Source: Beijerinckiaceae bacterium
Lineage (GTDB): Bacteria; Pseudomonadota; Alphaproteobacteria; Rhizobiales; Beijerinckiaceae
NCBI GenBank assembly: GCA_019745195.1
Contig: JAIETL010000046.1
Coordinates: 1-64,000, forward strand
DNA: 64,000 nucleotides
Reading direction: 5' to 3'
The position numbers and the translations under genes were made by a program. Shown here piece by piece: positions 25,399-36,032 of this stretch (its first letter is position 1; every line of letters starts with the position of its first letter). The notes beneath the pieces are model-generated. The model worked only from the letters and a program-made list of their open reading frames with translations, ran no database searches and was not told the origin of the DNA.

Positions 25399-27927
25399 TC
25401 AGCGGACGCCGTCGCCCGTCGCCGAATCGAGGTTCTGCTGCAGGGCGACCTCGCCCAGCGTCCGCAGTTCGAGCCTGAACAGCACCGTGCGCGAGTCCTT
25501 CGTCGCGCCTGATTGCCGGTCGGCATAGTTCTGCGAATATGCGATGTCGAAGATCGTGCATTCGTCGGTGTAGTTGATGCCGAACGAGGTCGATGCGGTC
25601 TGGAACAGGCCTGTCCGGGGATAGGTCGGCGGCGTGCCGACGGGCGAGAGCTGATAGGCCGCCAGCGCGTCGCGATAACGCTCCCGATCAAATTTGTACT
25701 TGTCGAGGTCGAACAGCACGCCGGCGCGCAGACGCCAGTTCTGCGTCACGGCGATCGAGGAGTTCAGCGACAGGCCCTCGCGCCGGCGGTTGATGCCGAG
25801 ACTGGGCTGCGGCTCGTAGCGGCTGTAGCCGACCGAGGCCGAGACGATCTTGGTCGAATAGGTCGCGGCCGCATCGGCGCGCTGAACCTCGAAGGTGGTC
25901 TCGTTCAGCCGCGTCGCGCCGCTGAACAGGAGACCGCTGAACGGGGAGAACTGGGCGCGGGCGACGATGTCCGAACGGTCCGTGTCAAGGCCGGAATCGA
26001 TGCCAGCATTGACCAGATCGCCGCGCGCGAAGGAGTTGCGGCCCCCGATATGGTAGGACTGGCCGAGCAGGGCGTTGGCATAAGCCTGACCGCCGAAACG
26101 TCCGGTATAGAGCGCGCCGACATTGAGGCGCGAGCCGCCCTCGAGCCGGTCGTAGCCGGAAAACTTGCCGCTCCACTCAAACAGGTTGGTGTCATCGAAC
26201 ACCAGGCTCTGCGAATCCTCGTTGGCGATGCGCAGGCTCGAGGTCTCGTTGGGCCGCGCCACGATCTGCGCGACTGGCTCGATGATATGGGTGCCCCAGC
26301 CGGTCCGGGCGACGAAGGGGTAGCGATACATCAGGCCGACCGCCGGCATGGCGCGGCCGAAGACCTCGTTGGAGGTGTCGGCGATGGTGGCGGCGTATGC
26401 GTTGTAATACTGCGTCGTCGACGGGTTGATCGAGAACACGTCGGCCCGCAGCGAGGCATAAGGCGTCCAGACCTGCCCGATCGGATCGATGAAGTTGCGC
26501 CGCCAGGACACTTCCGCGGTGGCGCGCGAGACGTTGCCGGCGAGGCCGCGCACCAGACAGGTGCTCTTCTGGTAGACGGCGCAACCGTCATAGAGTGCGC
26601 CGCTGCTGGCGGTGTTGATCAGCGTCGCCGTCTGGCGCGGGATCTGCTGATAGGCCGCAGCTTCGCGATGCAGACTGGTGACGTTGACGTTGAAGGCGAT
26701 CTCGCCGCCTAGGAAGGACGGCTTCTCGATCCGCTTGTTGTAGTCGAGCGAGGGCAGCACGACCGGCTGCTGCTTCTGCCAGTCGTTCGAGGTCAACGGC
26801 TGGAAGTAATAGCCGCGCAGGTCGAACCACGCCGAAGGGCTCTGGCCGTTGAGATAGACCGTCGAGATCGACTCCTGGAGATAGGTCGTCGAACTGACGC
26901 TCTCGTTGGTGATGCGGTAGTTCCGGTAGAACCAGCGGTCGGTCGACATCGCGACGTTCCAGCCGAAATTCCAGCGCGGATTGAGGAAGAACTTACCGTT
27001 GGACTCGATCGAGCCGCGGAACTCCTTGTTGCCCGCGCCGAAGGGGGCCGCGAGGAAAGCCTCGGGCTCCTGCTGGTTGATGCCGCTGGCGCGGATCAGA
27101 TAGGAGCCGTTCGCCATCCGGTGGCGCCATTCCGCCTGGCCGAGGAAACCCTGGCGCGTCAGATAGGTCGGCGTGATCGTGACATCGTAGTTCGGCGCGA
27201 GATTGAAGAAATACGGCACCGAGACGCCGAAACCGAGCGCCTCGGTGTTGAGATAGCGCGGTGCGAGCACGCCGGTCTTGCGCTTCACCGTCGAATCCGG
27301 ACCCGACATATAGGGCAGGTAAGCCATCGGGACGCCGAGGAATTCGAGACGGGCGTCCTCGTAATAGATCGTCTGTTCGGACTTCTTGTGAATGATCCTG
27401 GCGGCGCGGACCTGCCAGAAGGGCGGCTTCTCGGGCGCATCCTTGCAGGCCTCGCAAGCCGTGTAGATACCCTTCTCGAAGACGAAGGTCTCGCCATCGG
27501 TGCGCTCGGCGCGCGGCGCGGAGAACCGTGTCCTGTCCGGGTTCTGCACCTGCAGGGAATCGATGAAGCCGTCGCGGAAATCATCCGTCAGGTTGAAGCG
27601 CTCGCCGGTGATGACGGTGCCGTTGGCCTCGGTGATGCGGGCGTTGCCGGTGGCGACGACGCGCTTGCTGCCACGGTCGTAGACGACGCGGTCGGCCTCG
27701 ATGGTGCGGCCCTGATAGAGAATCTGCACCGAGCCGACGGCGGCCACGGTGTTGTTGTCGTTGTTGTAGATCAGTTCCCTGGCGTCGACGACCATCCGCT
27801 CCGGCGGCTTGGCCGCAGCCGAAGCGGGCGCCTGCGCCAGCGCAGGATACGCCAGCATGAACGCCAGGCTCGAGGCGAGCGCGGTCGCTGCAGCGTAGCG
27901 AGCCATGCGTCTCACGCCAGATGCCAT
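25399..27927 (-). CDS. lptD: LPS-assembly outer-membrane protein LptD
   Basis: This 842-residue protein inserts LPS into the outer leaflet together with LptE. It has a signal peptide (residues 1-31, ending PALAQA), a periplasmic OstA-like domain ([20 protein letters not shown] onward to about residue 130), and a C-terminal beta-barrel rich in alternating aromatic strands. The conserved signature [20 protein letters not shown] is present. Cysteines in [10 protein letters not shown] and near CAVYQKSTC could form disulfides. Upstream of pdxA, downstream of lptG. Confidence 0.95.
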   Translation of the reverse strand: MASGVRRMARYAAATALASSLAFMLAYPALAQAPASAAAKPPERMVVDARELIYNNDNNTVAAVGSVQILYQGRTIEADRVVYDRGSKRVVATGNARITEANGTVITGERFNLTDDFRDGFIDSLQVQNPDRTRFSAPRAERTDGETFVFEKGIYTACEACKDAPEKPPFWQVRAARIIHKKSEQTIYYEDARLEFLGVPMAYLPYMSGPDSTVKRKTGVLAPRYLNTEALGFGVSVPYFFNLAPNYDVTITPTYLTRQGFLGQAEWRHRMANGSYLIRASGINQQEPEAFLAAPFGAGNKEFRGSIESNGKFFLNPRWNFGWNVAMSTDRWFYRNYRITNESVSSTTYLQESISTVYLNGQSPSAWFDLRGYYFQPLTSNDWQKQQPVVLPSLDYNKRIEKPSFLGGEIAFNVNVTSLHREAAAYQQIPRQTATLINTASSGALYDGCAVYQKSTCLVRGLAGNVSRATAEVSWRRNFIDPIGQVWTPYASLRADVFSINPSTTQYYNAYAATIADTSNEVFGRAMPAVGLMYRYPFVARTGWGTHIIEPVAQIVARPNETSSLRIANEDSQSLVFDDTNLFEWSGKFSGYDRLEGGSRLNVGALYTGRFGGQAYANALLGQSYHIGGRNSFARGDLVNAGIDSGLDTDRSDIVARAQFSPFSGLLFSGATRLNETTFEVQRADAAATYSTKIVSASVGYSRYEPQPSLGINRRREGLSLNSSIAVTQNWRLRAGVLFDLDKYKFDRERYRDALAAYQLSPVGTPPTYPRTGLFQTASTSFGINYTDECTIFDIAYSQNYADRQSGATKDSRTVLFRLELRTLGEVALQQNLDSATGDGVR

Positions 27928-27963
27928 ACGCTCAATCCTAAATTAACCATAGGCACAGTACGT

Positions 27964-29049
27964 TTACCCATCTTCCTGATGGAGGAGAGCCAGAGCGCCG
28001 AGCATCGTCCCCACAACAGCCGGCAGCCAGGCGGCGATCACGGAACCGACGATTCCGGCCGACCCTAGCTCCTCCGACAATTGCGTCGCAACATAGAGCA
28101 CGAAGCCCGCCGCCACGCCACCTACCACCAGTCTCGTCACACCACCAAACCTGAAAAATCTTAAGGAAACGGATGCCGCCACGAGGACCATGGCGACCAG
28201 CAGCAGCGGCCGCGCCATGAGCGACTGGTAGCGCAGCTCGTAGCGGGTGGTGTCGAGGCCGGCATTCTTCGTCCGTTCGATCACGGTCGGCATCGACCAG
28301 AAGCCGACGGCGTCAGGCGGTGTGAAACTTTGCCGCATCTGCTCGGGCTCCAGCGTCGTCGCGACGAGATAGGTCGGGTAGCTCTGTGGCTCTTCCATGG
28401 CGGAGATGACGCGGGCGTCGCTGAGCTCCCAGTAGCCCGGCCGCAGTACCGCCTGCCTGGCATCGATTCGCTCGCTGAAGCCCCCGCCTGGACCAAACGA
28501 GAAGATCGCGACCTGGGACAAACCGTCGCCGTCGGGCAATGCGCCGGCCGCGCGCACGATCGACTGCCCGTCGACGCTGTGCTGCCTGAGCCAGATCTCC
28601 TGATTGGCCGGCTGGGTTCCGCGCACGAACAAGCGCGCCTCCAGCAGCGTCGCATTGCGCTTCAGCTCGGCCGCCACGGGATTGTAGACCAGGATCGAGA
28701 ACAGCCCGATCAGCCCCGCCACCAGCGCCGCCGGCTGCAGGAACTGCCAGGCCGAGACGCCGACGGAGCGGGCGACGACGAGTTCGAGCTTCCGGCTCAG
28801 CGTCAGCAGCGCGAACATCCCGCCGAAGAGCGCCGCAAAGGGGAAGATCTGCTCGGCCACGGCCGGCGCACGGTAGAGCGCGAGCCGGACGATCTGCGCC
28901 GTCGTCGCCACGGGGGAATCGCCGGCGCGGCGCATCAGTTCGACGAAATCGAGCGTGCCGATCAGGAAGAAGAAGGTCCCGAACACGCCGAGGATGGCGC
29001 GCGCGAAGCGCTTCGTCAGATAGCGGCCGAAGGTCGAGGTCAGCAGCAT
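27964..29049 (-). CDS. lptG: LPS export ABC transporter permease LptG
   Basis: A 361-residue permease with the LptF/LptG fold: three N-terminal membrane helices, a periplasmic beta-jellyroll region (about 130-265), and three C-terminal helices. The N-terminal pattern FGRYLTKRFARAILGVF, and FAALFGGMFALLTLSRKLEL, is typical of LptG. Its ATG shares one base with the lptF stop (TGATG), so the pair is coupled. Works with LptB and LptF to extract LPS from the inner membrane. Confidence 0.94.
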   Translation of the reverse strand: MLLTSTFGRYLTKRFARAILGVFGTFFFLIGTLDFVELMRRAGDSPVATTAQIVRLALYRAPAVAEQIFPFAALFGGMFALLTLSRKLELVVARSVGVSAWQFLQPAALVAGLIGLFSILVYNPVAAELKRNATLLEARLFVRGTQPANQEIWLRQHSVDGQSIVRAAGALPDGDGLSQVAIFSFGPGGGFSERIDARQAVLRPGYWELSDARVISAMEEPQSYPTYLVATTLEPEQMRQSFTPPDAVGFWSMPTVIERTKNAGLDTTRYELRYQSLMARPLLLVAMVLVAASVSLRFFRFGGVTRLVVGGVAAGFVLYVATQLSEELGSAGIVGSVIAAWLPAVVGTMLGALALLHQEDG

Positions 29050-30239
29050 CAGGCGCGCCTGAGACGCGCCGTCAGGCCGTTGATCGGGGCCAGCAGCGGC
29101 GCCGCGAGCCGCGCCAGCACCGGCCGCAGCCGCTCGCCATAAAGGATCAGCGCCACGGAGAGGACGATCGCGCCGATCGGCAGCAGATAGAGCAGGAGCG
29201 CCGCCGAGGGCGAGCGCACGCTCGCCGTCCAGGCGGCATAGGCCCCGATGCGCGTCGCTCCCACGATGAAGATCGCGGCCTGGATCGCGCTGGCGCGGCC
29301 CTGCCGCGTGGTGCGGGCTTCACCTACGAAGGCGAACGCGATCAGCATGAAGGCGATCGGATAGAGCGGGGCGGAGAGGCGGTTGTGCAGCTCGGCCCGG
29401 AAGCGGCCTTCCTGCGTCTTGTAGTAATGCTCGTTGCGGTCCTGGTTCAGCAGCGACCAGGTGGTGCGTTCGCGCGGCTTGTAGATCACCTTGTCGCCGC
29501 TGCCTTCGCCGGCGCCGCCGGTGGCGTCGCCCGACAGCGCCGACAGGTTCAGCGCATAACGATCAAAGGAGATGATCGAGGTCGTGTCCTGCTTGTTCTC
29601 GCGCTGGATCGTGCCGCGCTCCAGCATCAGGAAATTCTGGCCGTCTACGTCCGCCGTGCGGCCGCGCTCGGCGACATAGATCGCCGGCTGGTTCGGATCG
29701 CGCCGGTCCTGCATGAAGATACCGACCAGCGCATCGCCCGAGCGCTCGCGATAATGGAAGGTGACGCCGGATTCGAGCGAGACGAACTGACCTTCCTTGA
29801 CGACATTGGCAACGAAATCGGCCCGGATCGTCGTGATCAGGTCGCGCAGCGCGCGGAATCCCGAAGGCATCACCGACAGCGACATCCAGCCGACGAGCAG
29901 CGAGACGGCGATCGTCAGCACGATGAAGGGTTTCGTCAGCCGGTAGGGCGCGATGCCGGCCGCGTTCATCACGATCAGCTCGGAATCGCCGTTCAGTCGG
30001 TTCAGCGTGTAGAGCGTCGCCATAAACAGCGCGACAGGCGCGATGCCGGCGATGAGCGCCGGCAGCGAGAGCAGCGTCACGGTGAAGAAGATCAGGACCG
30101 TCTGGCCCTTGCCGGTGATCAGATCGACCTCGCGCAAAGCCTGCGTCACCCAGATCACGCTGGTCAGGCCGATCAGAAGCACGATGGAGGCGACCGTCGC
30201 GATCTTCAGGATGTAGCGGTCGAGGCGGGTCAGGATCAC
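29049..30239 (-). CDS. lptF: LPS export ABC transporter permease LptF
   Basis: A 396-residue paralogue of LptG with the same layout; N-terminus [20 protein letters not shown], and the coupling-helix region [16 protein letters not shown]. Starts at GTG 30239. Forms the inner-membrane LPS extractor with LptG and LptB. Divergent from pepA, with 173 bases between for both promoters. Confidence 0.94.
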   Translation of the reverse strand: MILTRLDRYILKIATVASIVLLIGLTSVIWVTQALREVDLITGKGQTVLIFFTVTLLSLPALIAGIAPVALFMATLYTLNRLNGDSELIVMNAAGIAPYRLTKPFIVLTIAVSLLVGWMSLSVMPSGFRALRDLITTIRADFVANVVKEGQFVSLESGVTFHYRERSGDALVGIFMQDRRDPNQPAIYVAERGRTADVDGQNFLMLERGTIQRENKQDTTSIISFDRYALNLSALSGDATGGAGEGSGDKVIYKPRERTTWSLLNQDRNEHYYKTQEGRFRAELHNRLSAPLYPIAFMLIAFAFVGEARTTRQGRASAIQAAIFIVGATRIGAYAAWTASVRSPSAALLLYLLPIGAIVLSVALILYGERLRPVLARLAAPLLAPINGLTARLRRA

Positions 30240-30412
30240 GCGGCGGCTTTCGGTCGCTGGTCTGCTGGAAAGGCCCGGTTCGACGGGCGCATTTGGACGC
30301 TTCGGCGCTTACACCCTATGGTATAGGCGCAATCATGGCGCAAACGGGAATCGTTTGTGTTCCCGTCGTTAAACCCCTCCCATGCCCCGTTTCGCAACAT
30401 CGTGAGCCGTCC

Positions 30413-31906
30413 ATGTCGCAGCGCCTGAAGCTCGAGGTCAAAGCCCTGAATGCGATCGCAGCCGAGGATATCGTCATCCTCGTCGGCGATGCGCTGACGC
30501 CGCCGCGCGCGGCCGAGGAATGGCTCGGCGAAGGCGCGCATGGCCTGCTGGCGCGAGGCGCCGCGGCGGAGCGCTTCAAGGGCAAGGCGCTCTCGGGCCT
30601 GACGCTGCTCGCGCCGGACGGTGCGGGATATCAGCGGCTGATCGTCATCGGCGTCGGGCCGGCTTCGGAGCGCGCGACGCTCGATTTCGCCAAGCTCGGC
30701 GGCACGATCGCCGGCCGGCTCGGCCATGGCCGCGGCGCCGACGTGATCGCGGCGCTGCCCGAGGGCGAGATCTCCGCCGACGAGATCGCCGAGATGGCCT
30801 TGGGCATGCGGCTGCGCGCCTATGCCTTCGACCAGTACAAGACGAAGAGCAAGGAGCCCGAAAACGCCGAGCCCTTCACCGTCACGCTGCGCGTCGCCGA
30901 TCCGTCGACGGTCAAGAAGGCGCTGAAGGCGCGCGAGGCGGTCGCCGCCGGCGTCGAGATCGCGCGCGACCTCGTCAACGAACCGCCCAACGTCCTCTAT
31001 CCCGAGGAGTTCGCAGACCGCGCGGCCAGGCTGGAAAAGCTCGGCGTCGAGGTCGAGATCCTCGACGAGAAGCAGTTGAGGAAGATCGGCATGCGGGCGT
31101 TGCTTGCTGTCGGCCAGGGCTCGCGTCGCGAGAGCCGCGTCGTGGTGATGCGCTGGAACGGCGCGAAATCGTCCGTCCAGCCGGTCGCGTTCGTCGGCAA
31201 GGGCGTGACCTTCGACACCGGCGGCATCTCGATCAAGCCCGGCGGCGGCATGGAGGACATGAAGGGCGACATGGCGGGCGCAGCCTGCGTCACCGGGCTG
31301 ATGCATGCGCTGGCGGCCCGGAAGGCGAAGGTCAACGCCATCGGCGTGATCGGCCTCGTCGAGAACATGCCCGACGGCAACGCCCAGCGTCCGGGCGATA
31401 TCGTCACCTCGCTGTCTGGCCAGACCATCGAGATCATCAACACTGACGCGGAAGGCCGTCTCGTTCTCGGCGACGTGCTCTGGTACACGCAGGACAAATA
31501 CAAGCCGCGCTACATGGTCAATCTGGCGACGCTGACCGGGGCCATTCTGGTGGCGCTGGCGCAGGAAAACGCCGGGCTGTTCTCCAACAGCGACGAACTC
31601 GCCGAGCGCCTGACGGCCGCCGGCAAGGCCACCGGCGAGACCGTCTGGCGCATGCCGCTTGGCAAGGCCTACGACAAGATGATCGATTCGAAGTTCGCCG
31701 ACATGAAGAACACGGCCGGCCGCCATGGCGGCTCGATCACGGCGGCGCAGTTCCTGCAGCGCCATGTCAACGACTGCCCCTGGGCGCATCTCGACATCGC
31801 CGGCACCGCCATGGGCTCGCCGTCGAGCGAGACCAACCGCTCCTGGGGCTCCGGCTGGGGCGTGCGCCTGCTCGACCGGCTGGTGAGCGAGCACTACGAG
31901 GGATGA
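30413..31906 (+). CDS. pepA: Leucyl aminopeptidase (M17)
   Basis: A 497-residue dinuclear zinc aminopeptidase. The family signature [10 protein letters not shown] is present, with metal ligands in [16 protein letters not shown] and the DMAGAA segment. The N-terminal macro-like domain spans about residues 1-170. ATG 30413 is chosen; the frame is open 40 codons further but unlike the family. Removes N-terminal residues from peptides in the cytoplasm. Followed by holC after 7 bases. Confidence 0.96.
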   Translation: MSQRLKLEVKALNAIAAEDIVILVGDALTPPRAAEEWLGEGAHGLLARGAAAERFKGKALSGLTLLAPDGAGYQRLIVIGVGPASERATLDFAKLGGTIAGRLGHGRGADVIAALPEGEISADEIAEMALGMRLRAYAFDQYKTKSKEPENAEPFTVTLRVADPSTVKKALKAREAVAAGVEIARDLVNEPPNVLYPEEFADRAARLEKLGVEVEILDEKQLRKIGMRALLAVGQGSRRESRVVVMRWNGAKSSVQPVAFVGKGVTFDTGGISIKPGGGMEDMKGDMAGAACVTGLMHALAARKAKVNAIGVIGLVENMPDGNAQRPGDIVTSLSGQTIEIINTDAEGRLVLGDVLWYTQDKYKPRYMVNLATLTGAILVALAQENAGLFSNSDELAERLTAAGKATGETVWRMPLGKAYDKMIDSKFADMKNTAGRHGGSITAAQFLQRHVNDCPWAHLDIAGTAMGSPSSETNRSWGSGWGVRLLDRLVSEHYEG

Positions 31907-31913
31907 TCTGCCC

Positions 31914-32366
31914 TTGACCGAAATCTTGTTCTTCCATCTGCAGTCGCGTCCGCTCGAACAGGTTCTGCCGACCATTCTGGAGCGGGCGCTGTCGCGCGGG
32001 CAGAGGGTCGTGGTCGAGGTTTCGAGCGAGGAGCGGCTGAGCGCGCTGGACGACCGGCTCTGGACCTATTCCGACGAGGGCTTCCTTCCCCATGTGACGG
32101 CGGCCGAGCCGGATGCGGCCGCCAACCCGGTCGTGCTGACGACGCAGGCGCATAACCCCAACGCGGCGCAGGTCCGCATCCTGGCCGACGGCGTCCGCAT
32201 TCCCGACGCATTGCAGGGCTATGAGCGCGTCGTGCTGATATTCGATGGTGACGATCCCGACGCGCTCAACGCCGCGCGCGCGGATTGGAAGACGGTCAAG
32301 GCCTCGGGCCAGAGCGCCAGCTACTGGCAGCAGGACGAGGCGGGCCGCTGGGAGAAAAAAGCGTGA
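31914..32366 (+). CDS. holC: DNA polymerase III chi subunit
   Basis: A 150-residue HolC: N-terminus TEILFFHLQSRPLEQVLPTI, WTYSDEGFLPH, and the C-terminal YERVVLIFDGDD. Links the clamp loader to single-strand binding protein. Start is TTG 31914, seven bases past pepA; the sequence at the start matches relatives. pepA-holC is a standard pairing in alphaproteobacteria. Confidence 0.9.
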   Translation: MTEILFFHLQSRPLEQVLPTILERALSRGQRVVVEVSSEERLSALDDRLWTYSDEGFLPHVTAAEPDAAANPVVLTTQAHNPNAAQVRILADGVRIPDALQGYERVVLIFDGDDPDALNAARADWKTVKASGQSASYWQQDEAGRWEKKA

Positions 32367-32773
32367 AAATGCCTGCCCTGCTCGCCTGCGCGTTCGCGCT
32401 CGGCGGCTGCTCCGTCGATATCGGCGGCTTCTCGTTCATGTCCGAAACGCGCGATGGCCGCACCACGACGACGACCAGCAGCGCCACCGCGCGGGTCTCG
32501 ACGCAGGAGGCGCGGCTGACGGCCGAGGGCGAATGCGACGCCGACGTCTCGCTCGACCCGGCGACGCGTCCGCTGCCGCCGGCGATCGCCGAGGGCATCA
32601 CCGAATGCGAACTGGTCAGGCTGAAAGGGTCGAGGCCGACCGACGTGCTGATCGGCGAGAGCGGCAAGGGCCAGCGGGAGACGCAGGTGCTCTATTCCGA
32701 GCCCGGCGGCCGCGAGATCTACCTGTTCACGGATAACCGGCTGGCGCGGATCGTGAAGCCGGGGCAGGGGTGA
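32363..32773 (+). CDS. Small predicted lipoprotein
   Basis: A 136-residue protein starting at GTG 32363 in a GTGA overlap with holC (an ATG two codons later is possible). Residues 1-15 are a lipoprotein signal ending in the lipobox LGGC (LACAFALGGCSVDIGG), so Cys16 should be lipidated. The mature part begins with a Thr-rich stretch (TTTTTSS). No known domain is recognised. Coupled translation with holC is probably positional. Confidence 0.7.
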   Translation: MKMPALLACAFALGGCSVDIGGFSFMSETRDGRTTTTTSSATARVSTQEARLTAEGECDADVSLDPATRPLPPAIAEGITECELVRLKGSRPTDVLIGESGKGQRETQVLYSEPGGREIYLFTDNRLARIVKPGQG

Positions 32774-32809
32774 GCGGGCGACGATGCTCGCTCGAACCAG
32801 TGGCAACGT

Positions 32810-33784
32810 TCAGCGGACGTTCCTCGGTCGTTGCATAAACGTAGCGAGGGCTCCGATCACGCCATCGGCGAGCGGTCGATCCGGATCCTCGTAGGTCGCG
32901 ATGTTGGCGGCCCGGTCATCGGATGCGACCGCCTTCAGGACATGGTTTGCGTCGGGAAGTAAGACCATTTCGGCGTCCGGGCGGGCATCGTGCAACCGTT
33001 CCGCATCCCGTCGCCCGACCTGGATATCGCGAAGTCCCTGGAGGATCAGCGCCGGCCCCGCATAGGTCGCGATCAGCGTGGCCGGGTCGTGCGCGAAAGC
33101 GCTGATCAGGAAACCTTGCGTCTCGGGTCGAAACAGCGGACGCAGCGCTGGATCGATATCGTCCGGCGCGACATGCTGCCCAGCCTCGAGCCGCGCGATG
33201 ATCGTATCGGCCTGTTCGCGGATGGGCGCGTTGGCGGGATTCGACCCGATCTGCTCGCGGAGCACATCGCCAAGTTTGCGTCCCGTCGCCGAGACCAGCA
33301 GCAGCCCGCAGATGTCGGGCGCCTGCTGGGCAGCAACGAGGGTCGCCAGACCGCCTTCGCTATGACCCAGCACCCATATGCATGGAGCGCCCATCCTTCG
33401 GCGGATGGTGGCAACCCAGGTTCGGATGTCGGCGGCGTAGTCCTCAATCGTGACGGCGTTGGCGTCCGGGATAGCACGAGCGCTGCCGAACATGCCCCGC
33501 TTGTCGATCCGCACGCTCCCGATGCCTAGCGCGGCGAGCCCTTCCGCGATCAGGCGGTAGGGGGATGCCCGGACGCCGAGCGGGCTGTTGCCGTCGCGAT
33601 CGGTCGGCCCTGAGCCCGGGACGATGAGAACGACGGCGGCACTGGCGTTCGACGGTTCGAGCGCGGTTCCCGAGAGCGGCCCTGCGGGACCGGGGGCCTC
33701 GATCACGTCAGCGCCGCTCATCGGCGCTGCCTCCGGTCGAGAAACGGCAAGTGGCAAGAGGCAGAGCAGTACACAGCATTTCAT
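32810..33784 (-). CDS. Exported alpha/beta hydrolase
   Basis: A 324-residue alpha/beta-hydrolase with a signal peptide (MKCCVLLCLLPLAVSRPEAAP). Visible parts: oxyanion-region IVPGSGPTDRDGNS, nucleophile elbow GHSEGG with the catalytic serine, an acid in LQGLRDIQVGRRD and the catalytic histidine in LPDANHVLK. Resembles periplasmic serine aminopeptidase/lysophospholipase-like proteins; the substrate is unknown. The upstream frame extension is Arg-rich and dropped. Convergent with the lipoprotein gene. Confidence 0.82.
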   Translation of the reverse strand: MKCCVLLCLLPLAVSRPEAAPMSGADVIEAPGPAGPLSGTALEPSNASAAVVLIVPGSGPTDRDGNSPLGVRASPYRLIAEGLAALGIGSVRIDKRGMFGSARAIPDANAVTIEDYAADIRTWVATIRRRMGAPCIWVLGHSEGGLATLVAAQQAPDICGLLLVSATGRKLGDVLREQIGSNPANAPIREQADTIIARLEAGQHVAPDDIDPALRPLFRPETQGFLISAFAHDPATLIATYAGPALILQGLRDIQVGRRDAERLHDARPDAEMVLLPDANHVLKAVASDDRAANIATYEDPDRPLADGVIGALATFMQRPRNVR

Positions 33785-33828
33785 CCAGCGCTTGATCAGA
33801 GAGTCCCATCGTCGTCGCCGGGCTGGCG

Positions 33829-35706
33829 TCAAGCGCTCTCCAGCTCCTCGCTCAACCCGAGCCACTCTTCCTCCGCCGCGGCAAGCGCCTCCGCCAGCTC
33901 CGCCCTTTGCCGCGAGAGCAAAAGCGCCTTGCCGGGGTCGCGGGCGAAGGCCGCGCCGTTGCCGAGAACGCCGTCGACCTTTTCGATCAGGCCCGTGAGC
34001 TTTGCGATCTTCGCCTCGGCGAGGTTGAGCTTCTGGCGCAGCGGGCCCTGCGCGGCGCGCTTCACCGCCGCGCCCTTGCGTTCGTCGGCCTTGGCTCCGC
34101 CGGCAGGCGCAGTCTCGGCCTGCTTCTCGCGTCGCGCCGCCTTCGCTCCGCCGAGCACCAGCGTGCGGTAATCCTCCATGTCTCCGTCGAAATTCTTCAC
34201 CGTCCCGTCGCCGACGATCCAGAGCCGGTCGGCGCAGGATTCGATCAGGAAGCGGTCATGGCTGACGAGGATGACGGCGCCGGGATAGTCGTTGATCGCG
34301 TTGACCAGAGCGGTGCGGCTGTCGATGTCGAGATGGTTGGTCGGCTCGTCGAGGATCAGGAGGTGAGGGCCCCCTAAAGCGGCAAGCCCGAGCATCAGCC
34401 GGGCCTTCTCGCCGCCCGACAGGTTTTTGACCGGCGTCTCGGCCTTTTGCGCCGGAAAGCCGATCTGGGCCGCTTTCGAGCGCACCTTCGCCTCGGGCGC
34501 ATCCGGCATCAGGTCGCGCAGATGGGCGACGGGCGTGTCCTCAAGCCGCAACTCGTCGAGCTGGTGCTGGGCGAAATAGGCGGTCTCCAGCTTGGACGAT
34601 TTGCGCATCTCGCCCGAGAGGGGTGCGAGCCTGCCGCCGATCAGCTTGCAGAAGGTCGATTTGCCGTTGCCGTTCGAGCCGAGCAAAGCGATGCGGTCGT
34701 CCGGCAGCAGCGTCAGGTTGAGCCGCGACAGGACCTTGCGTTCGCCATAGCCGGCGCTGGCGTCGTTCAGCACGATCATCGGCGGCGCGAGCGGCCGCTC
34801 GGGGCCGGGCAGGCTGAAGGGCTGGACGTCGCGATCGACGATGGTCGCGATCGTCTCCATCTTCTCCAGCCGCTTGACCCGCGACTGCGCCTGCCTCGCC
34901 TTGGTGGCCTTGGCCTTGAAGCGGTCGACGAAGGACTGCAGGTGCTTGCGCTCGGCGTCCTGCTTTTCCTTCGCCTTGGCGAGCTGCATCTGCTTCTCGG
35001 CGCGCTGCTTGGCGAAAGAGGAGTAGCCGCCGCGATAGATCGTCAGCTTGCCCTGGTCGAGATGCAGGATGTGATCGACGCAGGTGTCGAGCAGTTCGCG
35101 GTCGTGGCTGACGACCAGCACGGTATGCGGATAGCGCTCGAGATAGTCGTAGAGCCAGAGCGTGCCTTCGAGGTCGAGATAGTTGGTCGGCTCGTCGAGC
35201 AGCAGCAGATCGGGCTGGGCGAACAGCACGGCCGCCAGCGCGACGCGCATGCGCCAGCCGCCGGAGAAATCCGAACAGGGGCGCTGCTGCGCCGCCTCGT
35301 CGAAGCCGAGACCGTGTAGGACCGTCGCGGCGCGGGCCGGGGCGGAGTGGGCGTCGATATCGGCGAGCCGCGTGCCGATCTCGGCGATGCGCAGCGGGTC
35401 GGTCGCGGTCTCGGACTCCCGCAGCAGGGCGGCGCGCTCGGTGTCGGCGGCCAGCACGACCTCGATCAGCGTTTCGGGGCCGCCGGGCGCCTCCTGCGCG
35501 ACGCCGCCGATGCGCCGGCCCTTGGGCAGATGGACGCTACCGCCTTCGGGCGACAGGTCGCCGGTGATGATCCGGAACAAAGTCGTCTTGCCGGTGCCGT
35601 TGCGGCCGACGAGGCCGACGCGCGCGCCGTCTGGCAGCGACGCGCCGGCATGGTCAAGCAGCAGGCGCTCGCCGAGCCGGTAGGTGATGTCGTTGAGGGT
35701 GAGCAT
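33829..35706 (-). CDS. ABC-F family ATPase
   Basis: A 625-residue soluble ABC-F protein with two nucleotide-binding domains and no membrane part. NBD1 has Walker A GRNGTGKT and signature FSGGWRMRVALA; NBD2 has Walker A GSNGNGKST and signature LSGGEKARLML. The linker (about 240-300, Lys/Arg/Gln-rich helices with KAKEKQDAERKHLQSFVDRF) acts at the ribosomal E site. The C-terminal part (about 530-625) is a charged coiled coil as in Uup. Probably a translation factor or ribosome rescue protein; Uup-like is the best guess. Confidence 0.9.
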   Translation of the reverse strand: MLTLNDITYRLGERLLLDHAGASLPDGARVGLVGRNGTGKTTLFRIITGDLSPEGGSVHLPKGRRIGGVAQEAPGGPETLIEVVLAADTERAALLRESETATDPLRIAEIGTRLADIDAHSAPARAATVLHGLGFDEAAQQRPCSDFSGGWRMRVALAAVLFAQPDLLLLDEPTNYLDLEGTLWLYDYLERYPHTVLVVSHDRELLDTCVDHILHLDQGKLTIYRGGYSSFAKQRAEKQMQLAKAKEKQDAERKHLQSFVDRFKAKATKARQAQSRVKRLEKMETIATIVDRDVQPFSLPGPERPLAPPMIVLNDASAGYGERKVLSRLNLTLLPDDRIALLGSNGNGKSTFCKLIGGRLAPLSGEMRKSSKLETAYFAQHQLDELRLEDTPVAHLRDLMPDAPEAKVRSKAAQIGFPAQKAETPVKNLSGGEKARLMLGLAALGGPHLLILDEPTNHLDIDSRTALVNAINDYPGAVILVSHDRFLIESCADRLWIVGDGTVKNFDGDMEDYRTLVLGGAKAARREKQAETAPAGGAKADERKGAAVKRAAQGPLRQKLNLAEAKIAKLTGLIEKVDGVLGNGAAFARDPGKALLLSRQRAELAEALAAAEEEWLGLSEELESA

Positions 35707-35859
35707 CGAGGCGGTTTAGGCGGGCAGACGGGACGGCGCAATCGGCAAACCGGGACATCGGCCATGTCACAGTCTCGCCACGATGTCGCCATGCGGGGGC
35801 CGGAGCCGGGCTTCACCCAAGGTAACAGTAGGTATCATTCGATTCGCCGAGAGCACAGC

Positions 35860-35976
35860 ATGCCGTTTCCCCGCAAGTTCGACAGTCAGCGCCGCCTGTC
35901 CTTCGCGGCTTTGGCGCTCGTCTTCCTGTCCACGATCATCGGCAGCGCAGCGGCGCTCGCCGCGCTGCTGCCCTGA
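35860..35976 (+). CDS. Possible 38-residue single-pass membrane peptide
   Basis: An ATG at 35860 opens 38 codons: a basic N-terminus (MPFPRKFDSQRR), then one hydrophobic helix (LSFAALALVFLSTIIGSAA). Upstream GAGAG could act as a weak ribosome binding site. It sits between the ABC-F gene (divergent) and the broken chemoreceptor. Support is composition only. Confidence 0.35.
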   Translation: MPFPRKFDSQRRLSFAALALVFLSTIIGSAAALAALLP

Positions 35977-36032
35977 TGCAATCTTTACGGGCCTCGGCAG
36001 GGCTCGCTTTCAAACAACGTTAACGCAATCGG

